A DNA stretch of 64,000 nucleotides from contig NZ_JAFLNE010000003.1 in NCBI RefSeq assembly GCF_017313225.1, positions 248,001 to 312,000 on the forward strand, in the 5' to 3' direction. How positions within the stretch are numbered: the stretch's first letter is position 1; the number at the start of each line of letters is the position of its first letter. The notes below the pieces were generated by a model. The model was not told where the DNA came from and did no database searches. It saw nothing but the letters and a program-made list of their open reading frames with translations. Made by a program: the position numbers and the translations under genes. The DNA comes from Allomuricauda sp. CAU 1633. GTDB taxonomy: Bacteria; Bacteroidota; Bacteroidia; Flavobacteriales; Flavobacteriaceae. Below, piece after piece: positions 45,389 to 54,734 of this stretch.

Positions 45389-46270
45389 TCAATTCCTTCG
45401 ATCTTCCCCCCAGAGCAATTTGTTGCGAAGTGTTTTTAAGAAGCTTTCTGATGTATACTCAATCATTTTAATGGTAAAATTGGACTTTTTTATTTTGATT
45501 TCTTTTCCATTGGGGATATCGGCAATTCTGGAATCCAATGAGACCAAATGGGTCTGTTCCCTTCCGGAAACCCGTAGCCGTATTTCTGTATCGTCTGAAA
45601 TGACCAGTGGCCGCGCATTAAGATTATGGGGAGCTATTGGGGTGAGCACCAATGCTTTTGCTGATGGGGCAATCACTGGGCCACCACAACTCAATGAATA
45701 GCCCGTGGAGCCTGTTGGCGTGGAAACAATGAGTCCATCGGACCAATAGGATGTAAGGTATTCATTGTTTAAATACGTTTCAACTGTAATCATGGAGGTG
45801 GTGTCCTTACGACTAACCGTCACTTCGTTCAAGGCAAAGTTGAGCCCGTTGAACTCGTCTAAATCGGAATTGAGTTCCACCTCTACCAAGGTGCGTTCTT
45901 CCACGGTATAATGTCCTGACACAAATTCAGTCACCAACTTACGGACGCTTTCCTTTTTAAAGGTGGATAAAAATCCAAGTCTCCCTGTATTTACCCCCAC
46001 AATGGGAATACCATAATCCTGTATGTAGGTGACTGCGCGCAACATGGTACCGTCGCCCCCAAAACTCACGAACATATCAAAGGTGGAATCCAATCCTTCG
46101 GATTGCGAAAACGTACCTTTAAAAAGGTCTTTGGAAAAACCGGATACCAATTGAATGAATTTTTCTTCAATGTAAACTTCAGCGGTTATCTTTTGGAGTT
46201 CATCCAAAAGTTCCAACATACAGGTTCTGTCCTCGTCCTGAAAAGTTTGACCGTAAATAGCGACCTTCAT
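45389..46270 (-). CDS. nadK: NAD kinase
   Basis: Cytosolic enzyme that phosphorylates NAD+ to NADP+. It has 293 residues. The catalytic GGDGT is at 71-75, with GVNTGRLGFLS, the NE/D-type substrate loop FALNEVTV, and SDGLIVSTPTGSTGYSLSCGGPV. It begins 1 base after the CBS-protein stop, so both are one transcript. The next gene starts 112 bases downstream. Confidence 0.97.
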   Translation of the reverse strand: MKVAIYGQTFQDEDRTCMLELLDELQKITAEVYIEEKFIQLVSGFSKDLFKGTFSQSEGLDSTFDMFVSFGGDGTMLRAVTYIQDYGIPIVGVNTGRLGFLSTFKKESVRKLVTEFVSGHYTVEERTLVEVELNSDLDEFNGLNFALNEVTVSRKDTTSMITVETYLNNEYLTSYWSDGLIVSTPTGSTGYSLSCGGPVIAPSAKALVLTPIAPHNLNARPLVISDDTEIRLRVSGREQTHLVSLDSRIADIPNGKEIKIKKSNFTIKMIEYTSESFLKTLRNKLLWGEDRRN

Positions 46271-46271
46271 G

Positions 46272-46928
46272 CTAAACGTTAAGGTATTTTTCCAAATAAT
46301 CTGACCGCTGTTTTAAGTCTTCCAAAAACTGGTCGTCACTATTTCCAAAGACAATGGTGTAGTTATATCGCCTAAAGGTCTGGGCCACCTCATTGAAATT
46401 TTGGGAACCTATTTTCAAGGTGATCTCCACAATGTCATTTTCCAAATTGGTAATAAAGGCTCCCAACAGCCGTGCATTATTACTTTCAACGATTTGGGCT
46501 ATCTCACTGAAGGAATAATCCTTTATCCCGATGGATATCACCAAAATGGCTCCCGGCTCCTTAAAAAAAGGAGTATCTATAAACATACCCACAATATCCT
46601 CTAGGTCATAATAGCCGGAAATCACTTGGTTTTCATCCAGAATCGGCAAAATATTGGCCTCATTTCTAGAGAACATCTCCAACACATCCAACCACGAAGT
46701 TTCCTTGGTCACAAAAAAGTTTTCCATCTCAAACCGAAACTCCTCAATCTTCTTGTCCGGTTCAAAACAAGCAAGGTCATTTTCAGACAACAATCCCAAA
46801 TAGGTTCCATTTTCAGTGATGGCCACATGGGAATAGGTAGTCTCTTCAAAAAATTGAATGACATCCTTTAAGGTCTCCGATACCTCAAAAACGGGAATGG
46901 TGGTTACAATTTGGTTTTGAATCTGCAT
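46272..46928 (-). CDS. CBS-domain protein
   Basis: A 218-residue cytosolic protein with two CBS motifs (about 10-60 and 75-130: VIQFFEETTYSHVAITENGTYLGLLSENDL; MFSRNEANILPILDENQVISGYYDLEDIV) and a C-terminal ACT-like region (GAILVISIGIKDYSFSEIAQIVESNNARLLG). Such proteins sense adenosyl nucleotides and regulate enzymes. Tight coupling with nadK suggests an NAD/ATP-linked role, but none is proven. Confidence 0.92.
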   Translation of the reverse strand: MQIQNQIVTTIPVFEVSETLKDVIQFFEETTYSHVAITENGTYLGLLSENDLACFEPDKKIEEFRFEMENFFVTKETSWLDVLEMFSRNEANILPILDENQVISGYYDLEDIVGMFIDTPFFKEPGAILVISIGIKDYSFSEIAQIVESNNARLLGAFITNLENDIVEITLKIGSQNFNEVAQTFRRYNYTIVFGNSDDQFLEDLKQRSDYLEKYLNV

Positions 46929-46986
46929 AGCATCTCTGTTAGGTGCAAAATACTAATTTTAAATCGCAAAAGGCGTGCCTAATTCT

Positions 46987-46994
46987 TATTTTTG
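46987..46994 (+). promoter_or_regulatory. -7 promoter element of pdxJ
   Basis: TATTTTTG fits TAnnTTTG and lies 20 bases before the pdxJ ATG. It also supports the ATG at 47015 over the upstream in-frame codon at 46943. Confidence 0.55.
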
Positions 46995-47014
46995 CCAATC
47001 TAAAAAAGAACTCC

Positions 47015-47731
47015 ATGACAAAGTTGAGTGTCAACATAAATAAACTGGCTACTTTACGAAATTCGAGGGGTGGCAACGTGCCCAACCTTATAACCTCAAC
47101 CCAAGACATTGAGTCGTTTGGGGCTCAGGGCATTACCGTCCACCCTAGGCCGGATGAACGCCATATTCGCTACCAAGATGCCCGTGACCTAAAAAAAGTG
47201 GTCACCACAGAATTCAATATTGAAGGAAATCCAATTCCCAATTTTATTGATTTGGTGCTCGAAATAAAGCCCACCCAGGTGACCTTGGTCCCCGACGCAG
47301 AGGATGCCATTACCTCCAATGCAGGTTGGGATACTCTTAAACACAAAGATTTTTTGGTGGATGTTATCAAAACCTTCAAGGAAAATGGCATACGCACTTC
47401 CATTTTTGTGGACCCCAATGTTGAGATGGTAGAAGGCGCGGCTGAAACCGGAACAGATCGTATTGAACTCTATACTGAAAGCTTTGCCCACAAATTTTCG
47501 CAAGGCAAAAAAGAAGAAAGCATTCAACCCTTTATTGATGCTGCCAATAGGGCACATGAAGTGGGCTTGGGCATCAATGCCGGACATGACCTCAGTTTGG
47601 ACAACATCAAGTTCTTTAAGGAGAATATTCCCAATCTGCTAGAGGTATCCATTGGTCATGCTCTAATCTGCGAGTCCATTTATTTGGGGATAGAAAATGT
47701 AATTAATATGTACCTACACCGTCTGAAATAA
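47015..47731 (+). CDS. pdxJ: Pyridoxine 5'-phosphate synthase
   Basis: Condenses 1-deoxyxylulose 5-phosphate with 3-amino-2-oxopropyl phosphate to give PNP, the last step of de novo vitamin B6 synthesis in the cytosol. It has 238 residues from ATG 47015. Conserved blocks: KLSVNINKLATLRNSRGGN, GITVHPRPDERHIRYQD, EFNIEGNP, VTLVPD, TDRIELYTESFA, GINAGHDLSLDN and EVSIGHALI. A longer frame starts at 46943 but precedes the promoter element. The hydrolase gene follows 3 bases after the stop. Confidence 0.97.
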   Translation: MTKLSVNINKLATLRNSRGGNVPNLITSTQDIESFGAQGITVHPRPDERHIRYQDARDLKKVVTTEFNIEGNPIPNFIDLVLEIKPTQVTLVPDAEDAITSNAGWDTLKHKDFLVDVIKTFKENGIRTSIFVDPNVEMVEGAAETGTDRIELYTESFAHKFSQGKKEESIQPFIDAANRAHEVGLGINAGHDLSLDNIKFFKENIPNLLEVSIGHALICESIYLGIENVINMYLHRLK

Positions 47732-47734
47732 CCT

Positions 47735-48505
47735 ATGGAAGTATTGCATTCAAAAATACTGGGAGAAGGAAAACCATTCATTATCCTACATGGGTTTTTG
47801 GGGATGTCGGACAATTGGAAAACCTTGGGCACCCAATATTCGGAAAACGGGTTCCAAGTACATTTGGTAGACCAGCGCAATCACGGAAAAAGTTTTCATT
47901 CCGAAGCGTTCAATTATGACCTATTGAGTGATGACATCATCAACTATATGAACCATCACAATATAGATTCTGCTTTTGTGTTGGGGCATTCCATGGGCGG
48001 AAAAACGGCCATGCAACTGGCCACTTCGCATCCGGATAAAGTCATTAAATTAATGGTGGCCGACATCGCCCCAAAATTTTACCCACCTCACCATCAGCCC
48101 ATTATCAACGCCCTAGCTAAATTAGATTTTGACCAAATTTCCGGCAGAAAGGAAGCTGATGAGGAACTTTCCCATCACATCAGGGATTTTGGCACAAGGC
48201 AGTTTCTGCTCAAAAACCTCTACTGGGTTGAAAAAGAAAAATTGGGATTCCGTTTCAATTTTGAAGTGCTTAAAGACCGAATGGAGGAGATTGGCGAGAA
48301 TATTTTCCCCAACGCCGTTTATGAGGGTCCTACCCTTTTTATCCGTGGAGACCGTTCCGAATACATTCAACCCAGTGACTTTACAGATATTAAAAAGCAC
48401 TTTCCCAATGCAACCATTGAAACCGTGGATAATGCTGGGCATTGGCTACATGCAGAAAACCCCAAGCAGTTTTTTGAAAAGACCTTCAGCTTTTTAAATT
48501 CATAA
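47735..48505 (+). CDS. Alpha/beta-fold hydrolase (YbfF-like esterase)
   Basis: A 256-residue cytosolic hydrolase. Motifs in order: FIILHGFLGMSDNW (oxyanion hole), VDQRNHGKS, nucleophile GHSMGGKTAM (Ser in LGHSMGG), ADIAPKFYPP, acid in FIRGDRSEYI and the catalytic His in VDNAGHWLHAENP. The layout matches YbfF-type esterases that act on short acyl or acyl-CoA esters. It is cotranscribed with pdxJ, although no shared function is evident. Confidence 0.92.
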   Translation: MEVLHSKILGEGKPFIILHGFLGMSDNWKTLGTQYSENGFQVHLVDQRNHGKSFHSEAFNYDLLSDDIINYMNHHNIDSAFVLGHSMGGKTAMQLATSHPDKVIKLMVADIAPKFYPPHHQPIINALAKLDFDQISGRKEADEELSHHIRDFGTRQFLLKNLYWVEKEKLGFRFNFEVLKDRMEEIGENIFPNAVYEGPTLFIRGDRSEYIQPSDFTDIKKHFPNATIETVDNAGHWLHAENPKQFFEKTFSFLNS

Positions 48506-48520
48506 AATTTGCCTCCTTTT

Positions 48521-48536
48521 ATTATGCATGCATAAT
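48521..48536. promoter_or_regulatory. Palindrome ATTATGCATGCATAAT, second copy of the etfBA operator candidate
   Basis: A perfect 16-base palindrome identical to the centre of the 28-base palindrome at 17721-17748. A TTTG (48540-48543) follows directly and could be a -33 element for the SGNH lipoprotein gene, whose ATG lies about 100 bases on. It lies 15 bases after the preceding stop. Confidence 0.65.
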
Positions 48537-48639
48537 TTTTTTGCCTATTTTATTGTCTGAATAACAAATTTGACCTAGTTTTGGTTAACCTCGGTTTAAC
48601 CATAAGTTTAACATAAGCTAACTCAAACAGATTTTGGAT

Positions 48640-50157
48640 ATGAAAAAGTTGTATGCCTTACTCCCCTTTTTAGGCTTATTCTTGATGGCATGTGAAGAAG
48701 ATACTACCCCAATCGATAACACACCAGACCCCGTTGAATATACTGCTGGAACAGCGGATTTCTCAAATTATGTTGCCGTAGGAAACTCCCTTACCGCCGG
48801 CTTTTCGGACAATGCCCTTTTTATGGCGGGCCAAGAGGCCTCTTTTCCCAATATGTTGGCTGCCAATTTTGCGCTAGTGGGAGGAGGTTCCTTTGAAATC
48901 CCCTATATGGCGGATAATCTAGGAGGCGCAACCATTGGTGGCGAAACAGATGCCAATATGGATGGCTCCCCTGATATAGGTAATCGATTGATTTTGGCTT
49001 TTGCGGCCAGTGGGCCTGCTCCCACTCCCGTTTCCGGACAGGGAAGTACCGAGATTACCAATAAACTATCTGGGCCTTTCAACAATATGGGGGTTCCAGG
49101 TTCCAAAAGTTACGAGCTTTTGGCTCCGGGATATGGTAGTTTAGCTGGATTGGCCGTAGGAGCTGCCAACCCCTATTTTGTGCGGTTTTCATCAGGAGAA
49201 AGTGCAACCGTAATTGGGGATGCCGTAGCCCAAAATCCTTCATTTTTTACACTTTGGACGGGGGCGAACGATGTACTGCTTTATGCCACGGGTGGTGGTA
49301 CAGGGGTAGATCAAACCGGAAACCTTGACCCAAGCACCTATTCTAGAAGCGATTTAACAGATCCCAACGTATTTGCTGGCACACTTGATGCCATTCTTCA
49401 AGCTATGACAGCCAACGGAGCCGATGGAGTCATTGCCAATTTGCCCAATGTAACGGATATCCCCTATTTTACAACAGTGCCGCACAACCCTGTTCCTTTG
49501 GATGGAGCCACCGCTGAGTTGTTAAATGGAGCTTATGGAGCCTATAATGCAGGGTTGGCCCAATTACAAGGACTAGGAGCCATTACAGCAGATGAATTGG
49601 CCCAAAGAACCATTAGCTTTTCCGCAGGGGAAGGAAATGCTGTGGTCATCATTGACGAAGACCTTACCGACTTAACAGGGTTCAATCCCGCTTTAATTAA
49701 TATGAGACAAGCCACAGCAGAAGATTTAATGGTATTGACCTCACGTACCTTTATTGGTACTTTGGCCAATCCCGCCGATCCTACTTCCATAAATGGAGTT
49801 GCAATTCCACTGGCAGACAAATGGGTATTGACCCCCGAAGAACAAACAGCCGTGGAAAATGCGCTTACCGCATACAACCAGACCATTGCGGCCTTGGCAA
49901 CAGCGTACGACTTGGCTTTTGTTGATGCCAATGCATTGTTGGGCGAATTAAAAGAAAGTGGCTTTTTACAAGCCGATGGAAGCGTGGTCACCGCAACTTT
50001 TGCTACTGGAGGTGGATTTTCACTTGATGGTGTTCACCCAGCACCCAGAGGCTACGCCATACTGGCCAATGCCTTTATAGAGGCTATAAACGAAAAATAC
50101 GGTTCCAATTTACCTGGGGTAAATCCCTTGGATTATACTGGACTGTACATTAACTAA
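48640..50157 (+). CDS. SGNH/GDSL-type lipolytic lipoprotein
   Basis: A 505-residue exported lipoprotein (lipobox LMAC, Cys18; ATG 48640, with a TTG six bases earlier less likely). The SGNH blocks are present: VAVGNSLTAGFSD with nucleophile Ser50, an oxyanion Gly near PGSKSYELLAPG, WTGANDVLLYAT (block III Asn) and LDGVHPAPRGYAI (block V Asp and His). It probably hydrolyses lipid or aryl esters at the cell surface. Length is greater than usual for SGNH enzymes, with Ala/Gly-rich inserts. The operator-like palindrome upstream is shared with etfBA. Confidence 0.92.
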   Translation: MKKLYALLPFLGLFLMACEEDTTPIDNTPDPVEYTAGTADFSNYVAVGNSLTAGFSDNALFMAGQEASFPNMLAANFALVGGGSFEIPYMADNLGGATIGGETDANMDGSPDIGNRLILAFAASGPAPTPVSGQGSTEITNKLSGPFNNMGVPGSKSYELLAPGYGSLAGLAVGAANPYFVRFSSGESATVIGDAVAQNPSFFTLWTGANDVLLYATGGGTGVDQTGNLDPSTYSRSDLTDPNVFAGTLDAILQAMTANGADGVIANLPNVTDIPYFTTVPHNPVPLDGATAELLNGAYGAYNAGLAQLQGLGAITADELAQRTISFSAGEGNAVVIIDEDLTDLTGFNPALINMRQATAEDLMVLTSRTFIGTLANPADPTSINGVAIPLADKWVLTPEEQTAVENALTAYNQTIAALATAYDLAFVDANALLGELKESGFLQADGSVVTATFATGGGFSLDGVHPAPRGYAILANAFIEAINEKYGSNLPGVNPLDYTGLYIN

Positions 50158-50179
50158 ACAACGTTTTATTTATTACCTT

Positions 50180-50209
50180 AAAGGCACCGTAAACAACGGT
50201 GCCTTTTTT
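50180..50209 (+). terminator. Rho-independent terminator after the SGNH gene
   Basis: Stem AAGGCACCGT with ACGGTGCCTT, a short A-rich loop and a T-run. Confidence 0.92.
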
Positions 50210-50235
50210 ATTTTAAAAATCTAAAACCTCATTTT

Positions 50236-50580
50236 ATGAAACTGATCTTAAAACTTTTATTGAACGCTTTAGCCGTTGTTGTTCTTTCCTATATCCTTCC
50301 GGGTGTTGGTGTGGATTCCATGGTCACAGCTATTATCGTTGCGGTGGTATTGAGCCTTCTCAACTTCATTGTAAAACCAATTCTTGTCATACTAACCCTT
50401 CCCATAACCATCGTTACGCTAGGCCTCTTTCTTCTGATCATTAACGCAATTATTATTCTCATTGCGGCCAATGTCATTGATGGCTTTCACGTAGTGAACA
50501 TTTGGTGGGCCTTAATTTTTAGCCTTTTGCTCTCCTTTTTGCAGTCCATCTTGCATTCCATTCTTAAGGAAGATGTCTAG
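50236..50580 (+). CDS. Small membrane protein, phage-holin superfamily IV-like (PF04020 type)
   Basis: A 114-residue protein made almost wholly of four hydrophobic helices: LLLNALAVVVLSYILPGV, TAIIVAVVLSLLNFIVKPIL, LPITIVTLGLFLLIINAIIIL, and WWALIFSLLLSFLQSILHSIL. This pattern matches the four-helix holin-like family found in most bacterial genomes as a housekeeping gene, not in prophage. Its function is unknown. No phage gene is nearby. Confidence 0.9.
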   Translation: MKLILKLLLNALAVVVLSYILPGVGVDSMVTAIIVAVVLSLLNFIVKPILVILTLPITIVTLGLFLLIINAIIILIAANVIDGFHVVNIWWALIFSLLLSFLQSILHSILKEDV

Positions 50581-50616
50581 AATGTATTTTAGTTTGACAT
50601 TCAACGCTTTAAAAAG

Positions 50617-50647
50617 TTGCTGCCAAACCAAAAATGCATTACTTTTG
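50617..50647 (+). promoter_or_regulatory. Promoter of tig
   Basis: TTG (50617-50619), a 20-base spacer and TACTTTTG (50640-50647) fit the Bacteroidota -33/-7 pattern; the tig ATG is 33 bases further on. Confidence 0.55.
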
Positions 50648-50680
50648 CCACCCATTTTTGAATAGCAAATTAGGCAGGAG

Positions 50681-52003
50681 ATGAACATTACTAAAGAACA
50701 GATTGACGATCTTAATGCAGTTGTAAAAGTCGCCATCAGTAAAGAGGACTATCAGGATAAAGTAGAAAAAATCCTAAAAGACTACAGAAAACAAGCCAAT
50801 ATCCCCGGATTCCGAAAGGGCCAAGTTCCCATGGGACTTATCAAAAAACAGTATGGAAAAGCTGTTTTGGTGGATGAGGTGAACAAACTATTGCAGGACA
50901 ATCTGAACAAATACCTTACCGAGGAAAAATTGGATGTCTTGGGCAATCCGCTACCCAAACAACAAGAAAATTTTGATTGGGACAACGATAATCTCGATTT
51001 TGAATTTGAATTGGGACTGGCACCGAACTTTGATGTTAATTTGAAAACAAAAAAGGCCGTTACCCAATACAAAATCGTTGCCGACAAAAAAATGATTGAG
51101 GAGCAAGTGGAACGTATCCAAAAGCAATACGGTAAGTTGGTTTCAAAAGAAGAGGTGGGCAAAAAAGATGAAGTAACCGGTTTCTTTGCCAATGAAGAAG
51201 AGGATATTGACCACAAGACCACTATTGAAATCAGCAATATTAAAGGCAAAAAGGCAGTGGATGCCCTAGTTGGAAAAAAAGTGGGAGACTCTGTTACCCT
51301 TTCCACCAAAGGTCTTTTTAAGGAAGACTACCTTTTGTCAAGTGCGTTGGGAATTGCCCGTGACAAAGCGGACAAATTGAATATCGACGTTACTTTCACC
51401 ATTGAGGAAATCAATGAAAGAGAACCTGCCAAACTAGATCAAGAGTTATTTGATAAACTTTTTGGCGAAGGCAAGGTAGCTTCTGAAAAAGAGCTGAAAG
51501 ATAGAATCAAGGAAGATTCTGAAAAACAGTTTGAGCAACAATCCGATCAGAAATTGTTGAACGACATCACTGAGAAACTTATTGATGACACCAAATTTGA
51601 GCTTCCTGCTGAATTTTTGAAAAAATGGATTCAACTCAGTGGCGAAAATGTGCTTTCTGAAGACGAAGCCAAAGATGAGTACGAAAAATCGGAAAAAGGA
51701 CTTCGTTACCAACTCATTGAAGGTAAAATCATTCAAGAAAATAACCTTCAGGTGCAATTTGATGAATTAAAGGAGTTTGCCAAAGGTTTTATCAAATCCC
51801 AAATGGCCCAATATGGCCACATGGACCCACAAGAGGAAGAGTTGGAGAACATTGCTACACGCGTTTTGGGCAATCAAGATGAGGTAAAACGCTTATCGGA
51901 ACAATTGATGAGCCAAAAACTATTGGACCTCTATAAAGAAAAGGCCAATCTTAAGGTAAAAGAGGTCACTTATGACGACTTTGTCAAAGAGGCGTATAGC
52001 TAA
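50681..52003 (+). CDS. tig: Trigger factor
   Basis: Ribosome-bound chaperone of nascent chains, 440 residues. The N-terminal ribosome-binding motif is IPGFRKGQVP (42-50), with the tail-like arms DYQDKVEKILKDYRKQA before it. The middle PPIase-like region is shortened (KDEVTGFFANEEEDIDHKT), and a long helical chaperone domain follows. It is the first gene of tig-clpP-clpX. The shortened middle domain is usual in Bacteroidota and suggests no prolyl-isomerase activity, though that is inferred. Confidence 0.96.
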   Translation: MNITKEQIDDLNAVVKVAISKEDYQDKVEKILKDYRKQANIPGFRKGQVPMGLIKKQYGKAVLVDEVNKLLQDNLNKYLTEEKLDVLGNPLPKQQENFDWDNDNLDFEFELGLAPNFDVNLKTKKAVTQYKIVADKKMIEEQVERIQKQYGKLVSKEEVGKKDEVTGFFANEEEDIDHKTTIEISNIKGKKAVDALVGKKVGDSVTLSTKGLFKEDYLLSSALGIARDKADKLNIDVTFTIEEINEREPAKLDQELFDKLFGEGKVASEKELKDRIKEDSEKQFEQQSDQKLLNDITEKLIDDTKFELPAEFLKKWIQLSGENVLSEDEAKDEYEKSEKGLRYQLIEGKIIQENNLQVQFDELKEFAKGFIKSQMAQYGHMDPQEEELENIATRVLGNQDEVKRLSEQLMSQKLLDLYKEKANLKVKEVTYDDFVKEAYS

Positions 52004-52036
52004 CCTTGGGCTAAAAGAAATATTAAGTATCTTTAC

Positions 52037-52072
52037 GGTGCCGAAAAGCTAATTTTTCGGCACCTTTTTTTT
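52037..52072 (+). terminator. Rho-independent terminator after tig
   Basis: Stem GGTGCCGAAAA with TTTTCGGCACC, a 6-base loop and eight T residues. clpP must therefore either have its own start within 22 bases or depend on read-through. Confidence 0.92.
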
Positions 52073-52094
52073 AAGAAAAATTGAAAGAAATCCT

Positions 52095-52775
52095 ATGGAT
52101 TACGGAAAAGAATTCAAAAAATATGCTACCCAGCACCATGGCATAAACAGCATGTACTATGATCAAATCATGAGTACCATGTACCCCATGAACATGACGC
52201 CAAACATTATTGAGGAAAGACAATTGAACGCCATAGCCATGGATGTTTTTTCTAGATTGATGATGGATCGCATTATCTTTTTGGGAACGGGCATCAATGA
52301 TCAGGTAGCCAATATTGTACAGGCCCAATTATTGTTCTTGGAAAGTTCCGATGCCTCCAAAGACATCCAGATATATATCAACTCCCCAGGTGGAAGTGTT
52401 TACGCTGGATTGGGAATTTATGATACCATGCAGTTTATCAAGCCTGATGTGGCCACCATCTGTACAGGTATCGCAGCATCTATGGCCGCGGTATTGCTCT
52501 GTGCAGGAGAAAAGGGAAAACGAAGCGGTTTGACTCATTCCAGGGTAATGATTCACCAACCCCTTTCTGGAGCGCAAGGCCAGGCCAGTGATATTGAAAT
52601 TGCTGCAAAAGAGGTTCTCAAGATTAAAGAGGAATTATATCAGATCATATCGAAACATTCTGGTCAGTCTTACGACAAAGTATATGAGGACAGTGACCGA
52701 GATTACTGGATGAAGGCTGAAGAAGCCAAAAAATATGGTATGATCGACGAAATTTTGGTCAGGGAAAAATCGTAA
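52095..52775 (+). CDS. clpP: ATP-dependent Clp protease proteolytic subunit
   Basis: Self-compartmentalised serine protease that degrades proteins unfolded by ClpX. It has 226 residues. The triad is S129 (CTGIAASMAAVLL), H154 (RVMIHQPLSGAQGQASDI) and D203 (DSDRDYWMKAEEA). IYINSPGGSVYAGLGIYDTM is the oxyanion strand. The first 30 residues form a longer propeptide than in E. coli. clpX follows after 91 bases. Confidence 0.97.
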   Translation: MDYGKEFKKYATQHHGINSMYYDQIMSTMYPMNMTPNIIEERQLNAIAMDVFSRLMMDRIIFLGTGINDQVANIVQAQLLFLESSDASKDIQIYINSPGGSVYAGLGIYDTMQFIKPDVATICTGIAASMAAVLLCAGEKGKRSGLTHSRVMIHQPLSGAQGQASDIEIAAKEVLKIKEELYQIISKHSGQSYDKVYEDSDRDYWMKAEEAKKYGMIDEILVREKS

Positions 52776-52866
52776 AGAATTACAATTAATTACATATCAA
52801 CTACTTGAATTAGAACAAATTCATTTTTTTTACGTTATTAGTGGTTGAATCATGAGCTAGAGATAT

Positions 52867-54102
52867 ATGGCAAAGGAAAACTTGGAATGTTCATTTTGTG
52901 GAAGGAAAAAGCCAGAGACCAATTTATTGATTGCAGGTCTTGATGCCCACATTTGTGATAGATGTATTGAACAAGCCCATAGTATAGTTGCGGAAGAATC
53001 CAAACAATCCAAAAATCAAGATCTTTCATCAGAGTTGGTTCTTAAGAAACCTGTGGAGATAAGGGATTTCTTGGACACCTTCGTGATAGGACAAGAACGC
53101 ACCAAAAAAGTAATGTCCGTAGCTGTATATAACCATTACAAAAGACTTTTACAGCCCAAAAGCAAGGATAACGATGTTGAAATCCAAAAAAGTAACATCG
53201 TTATGGTTGGGCAGACTGGAACGGGTAAAACATTGATTGCTAAGACTATAGCTCGAATGCTCAACGTACCATTGGCCATTGTGGATGCCACTGTGCTCAC
53301 CGAAGCAGGATATGTTGGAGAAGATGTGGAGAGTATCCTGACCCGTTTGTTACAAGCTGCCGATTATAATCTGGAAAAAGCGGAAAGAGGGATTGTTTTT
53401 ATTGATGAAATCGATAAAATTGCCCGTAAGAGTGACAACCCATCCATAACCCGGGATGTTTCGGGCGAAGGCGTACAACAAGGACTCCTAAAATTATTGG
53501 AAGGAACCACAGTGAATGTTCCACCAAAAGGGGGACGTAAGCATCCTGACCAAAAGTTCATTGAAGTCAATACAGAAAACATCCTTTTTGTGGCGGGTGG
53601 TGCCTTTGATGGCATTGAACGTATCATTACCAAACGTTTGAATATGCAGGCAGTAGGCTACGCCGCCTCCAAAGCCGAGGATAAATTGGACAACCAGAAC
53701 ATCCTGCAATATATTATCCCAAAAGACCTTAAGGAATTTGGACTTATTCCGGAAATTATTGGTAGGCTTCCTGTGCTTACGCACATGGATCCTTTGGATG
53801 CGAAGACCTTACGTGCCATCCTTACCGAGCCCAAAAATGCCATCATTAAGCAATATGAAAAGCTTTTTGCCATGGATGACATTACGTTCACCATTACGGA
53901 GCAGGCCTTGAACTATATTGTTGAAAAGGCTGTTGAGTATAAACTGGGGGCCCGTGGACTTCGCTCACTCTGTGAGGCTGTTTTCACTGACGCCATGTTT
54001 GAACTCCCTAGTAGTGATGAAAACGAGTTCAAGGTCACCAAGGCTTATGCCGAGGAAAAACTTTCCTACGAAACCATCAAGAAATTAAAAGTAGTATCCT
54101 AA
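52867..54102 (+). CDS. clpX: ATP-dependent Clp protease ATP-binding subunit
   Basis: AAA+ unfoldase that feeds ClpP, 411 residues. The zinc-binding domain has C8, C11, C30 and C33. Walker A is GQTGTGKT (115-122), with [14 protein letters not shown] pore-side region, Walker [12 protein letters not shown], the [19 protein letters not shown] segment and sensor motifs. Where E. coli has the ClpP-docking IGF loop, this protein reads QAVGYAASK, a VGY variant. It converges with the hydrolase gene, whose stop lies 3 bases on. Confidence 0.97.
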   Translation: MAKENLECSFCGRKKPETNLLIAGLDAHICDRCIEQAHSIVAEESKQSKNQDLSSELVLKKPVEIRDFLDTFVIGQERTKKVMSVAVYNHYKRLLQPKSKDNDVEIQKSNIVMVGQTGTGKTLIAKTIARMLNVPLAIVDATVLTEAGYVGEDVESILTRLLQAADYNLEKAERGIVFIDEIDKIARKSDNPSITRDVSGEGVQQGLLKLLEGTTVNVPPKGGRKHPDQKFIEVNTENILFVAGGAFDGIERIITKRLNMQAVGYAASKAEDKLDNQNILQYIIPKDLKEFGLIPEIIGRLPVLTHMDPLDAKTLRAILTEPKNAIIKQYEKLFAMDDITFTITEQALNYIVEKAVEYKLGARGLRSLCEAVFTDAMFELPSSDENEFKVTKAYAEEKLSYETIKKLKVVS

Positions 54103-54104
54103 GC

Positions 54105-54644
54105 TTAGACCGCTTTTTTGGTTACTTGCTCCAATAATTCCAAACTAACCTGGGAGATGATTTTCTCATCAGAGTACAAATGGTGGCCAAAATTTGGGAC
54201 CACTGCAAAGTCAACTCCTATTTTTTTGGACCACTTTGCCGTTGGTTTAAATTCATCCAGCTCGCCATAGATTAAATTTAAAGTGGCTTTTGGTTTTTGG
54301 TCCTCCATCCGAATTCGGGTTGCGGAAATGGCCGTTAAGGATTTCATGGGTAGGCCTTTCAAAGCCGCTTTGTAAGCTATGGTCCCTCCCGTGCTAAAAG
54401 CCAAATAGTGGCTAGGTACCGATTCTTTTTTGAGCAAATGAGCCACTGCGGTATCTATTCCTCCTTCCACAAAGGCCTTGTGAACATTCTCTTCGGTAGA
54501 TACGGGAACATCTATGTCTCCCAATTGTTGACAATCGTAAAAAACAATATCATAATATTGCTGTAAGTACCCAAAGTAGGAGGCTATCCAAAGGCCTCTT
54601 TTGGTTCCCCACATGTCTGAGATAACAACTAGTCTTTCTGCCAT
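54105..54644 (-). CDS. Small alpha/beta hydrolase-like protein
   Basis: A 179-residue cytosolic protein with a compact alpha/beta-hydrolase core: RLVVISDMWGTKRG, nucleophile elbow LAFSTGGTIAYKAA (Ser in FSTGG), NLIYGELDEFKP as the acid region and PNFGHHLYSDEKI with the catalytic His. The length is short, lacking a cap domain. The substrate is unknown. A cluster of AACGTT-centred palindromes lies in its upstream region. Confidence 0.85.
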   Translation of the reverse strand: MAERLVVISDMWGTKRGLWIASYFGYLQQYYDIVFYDCQQLGDIDVPVSTEENVHKAFVEGGIDTAVAHLLKKESVPSHYLAFSTGGTIAYKAALKGLPMKSLTAISATRIRMEDQKPKATLNLIYGELDEFKPTAKWSKKIGVDFAVVPNFGHHLYSDEKIISQVSLELLEQVTKKAV

Positions 54645-54734
54645 GATTGTAATGGTTTAGTGTTTATTTAAAAGATTTGATGAGGGAAATTTCAGTAATA
54701 ATGATAGAATCACCACTTTTTTTTGTTTAAAGGA

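Noticed and set aside
50236..50580. Prophage remnant suggested by the holin-like protein
   Set aside because: This four-helix family is common as a single chromosomal gene, and no other phage gene lies nearby.
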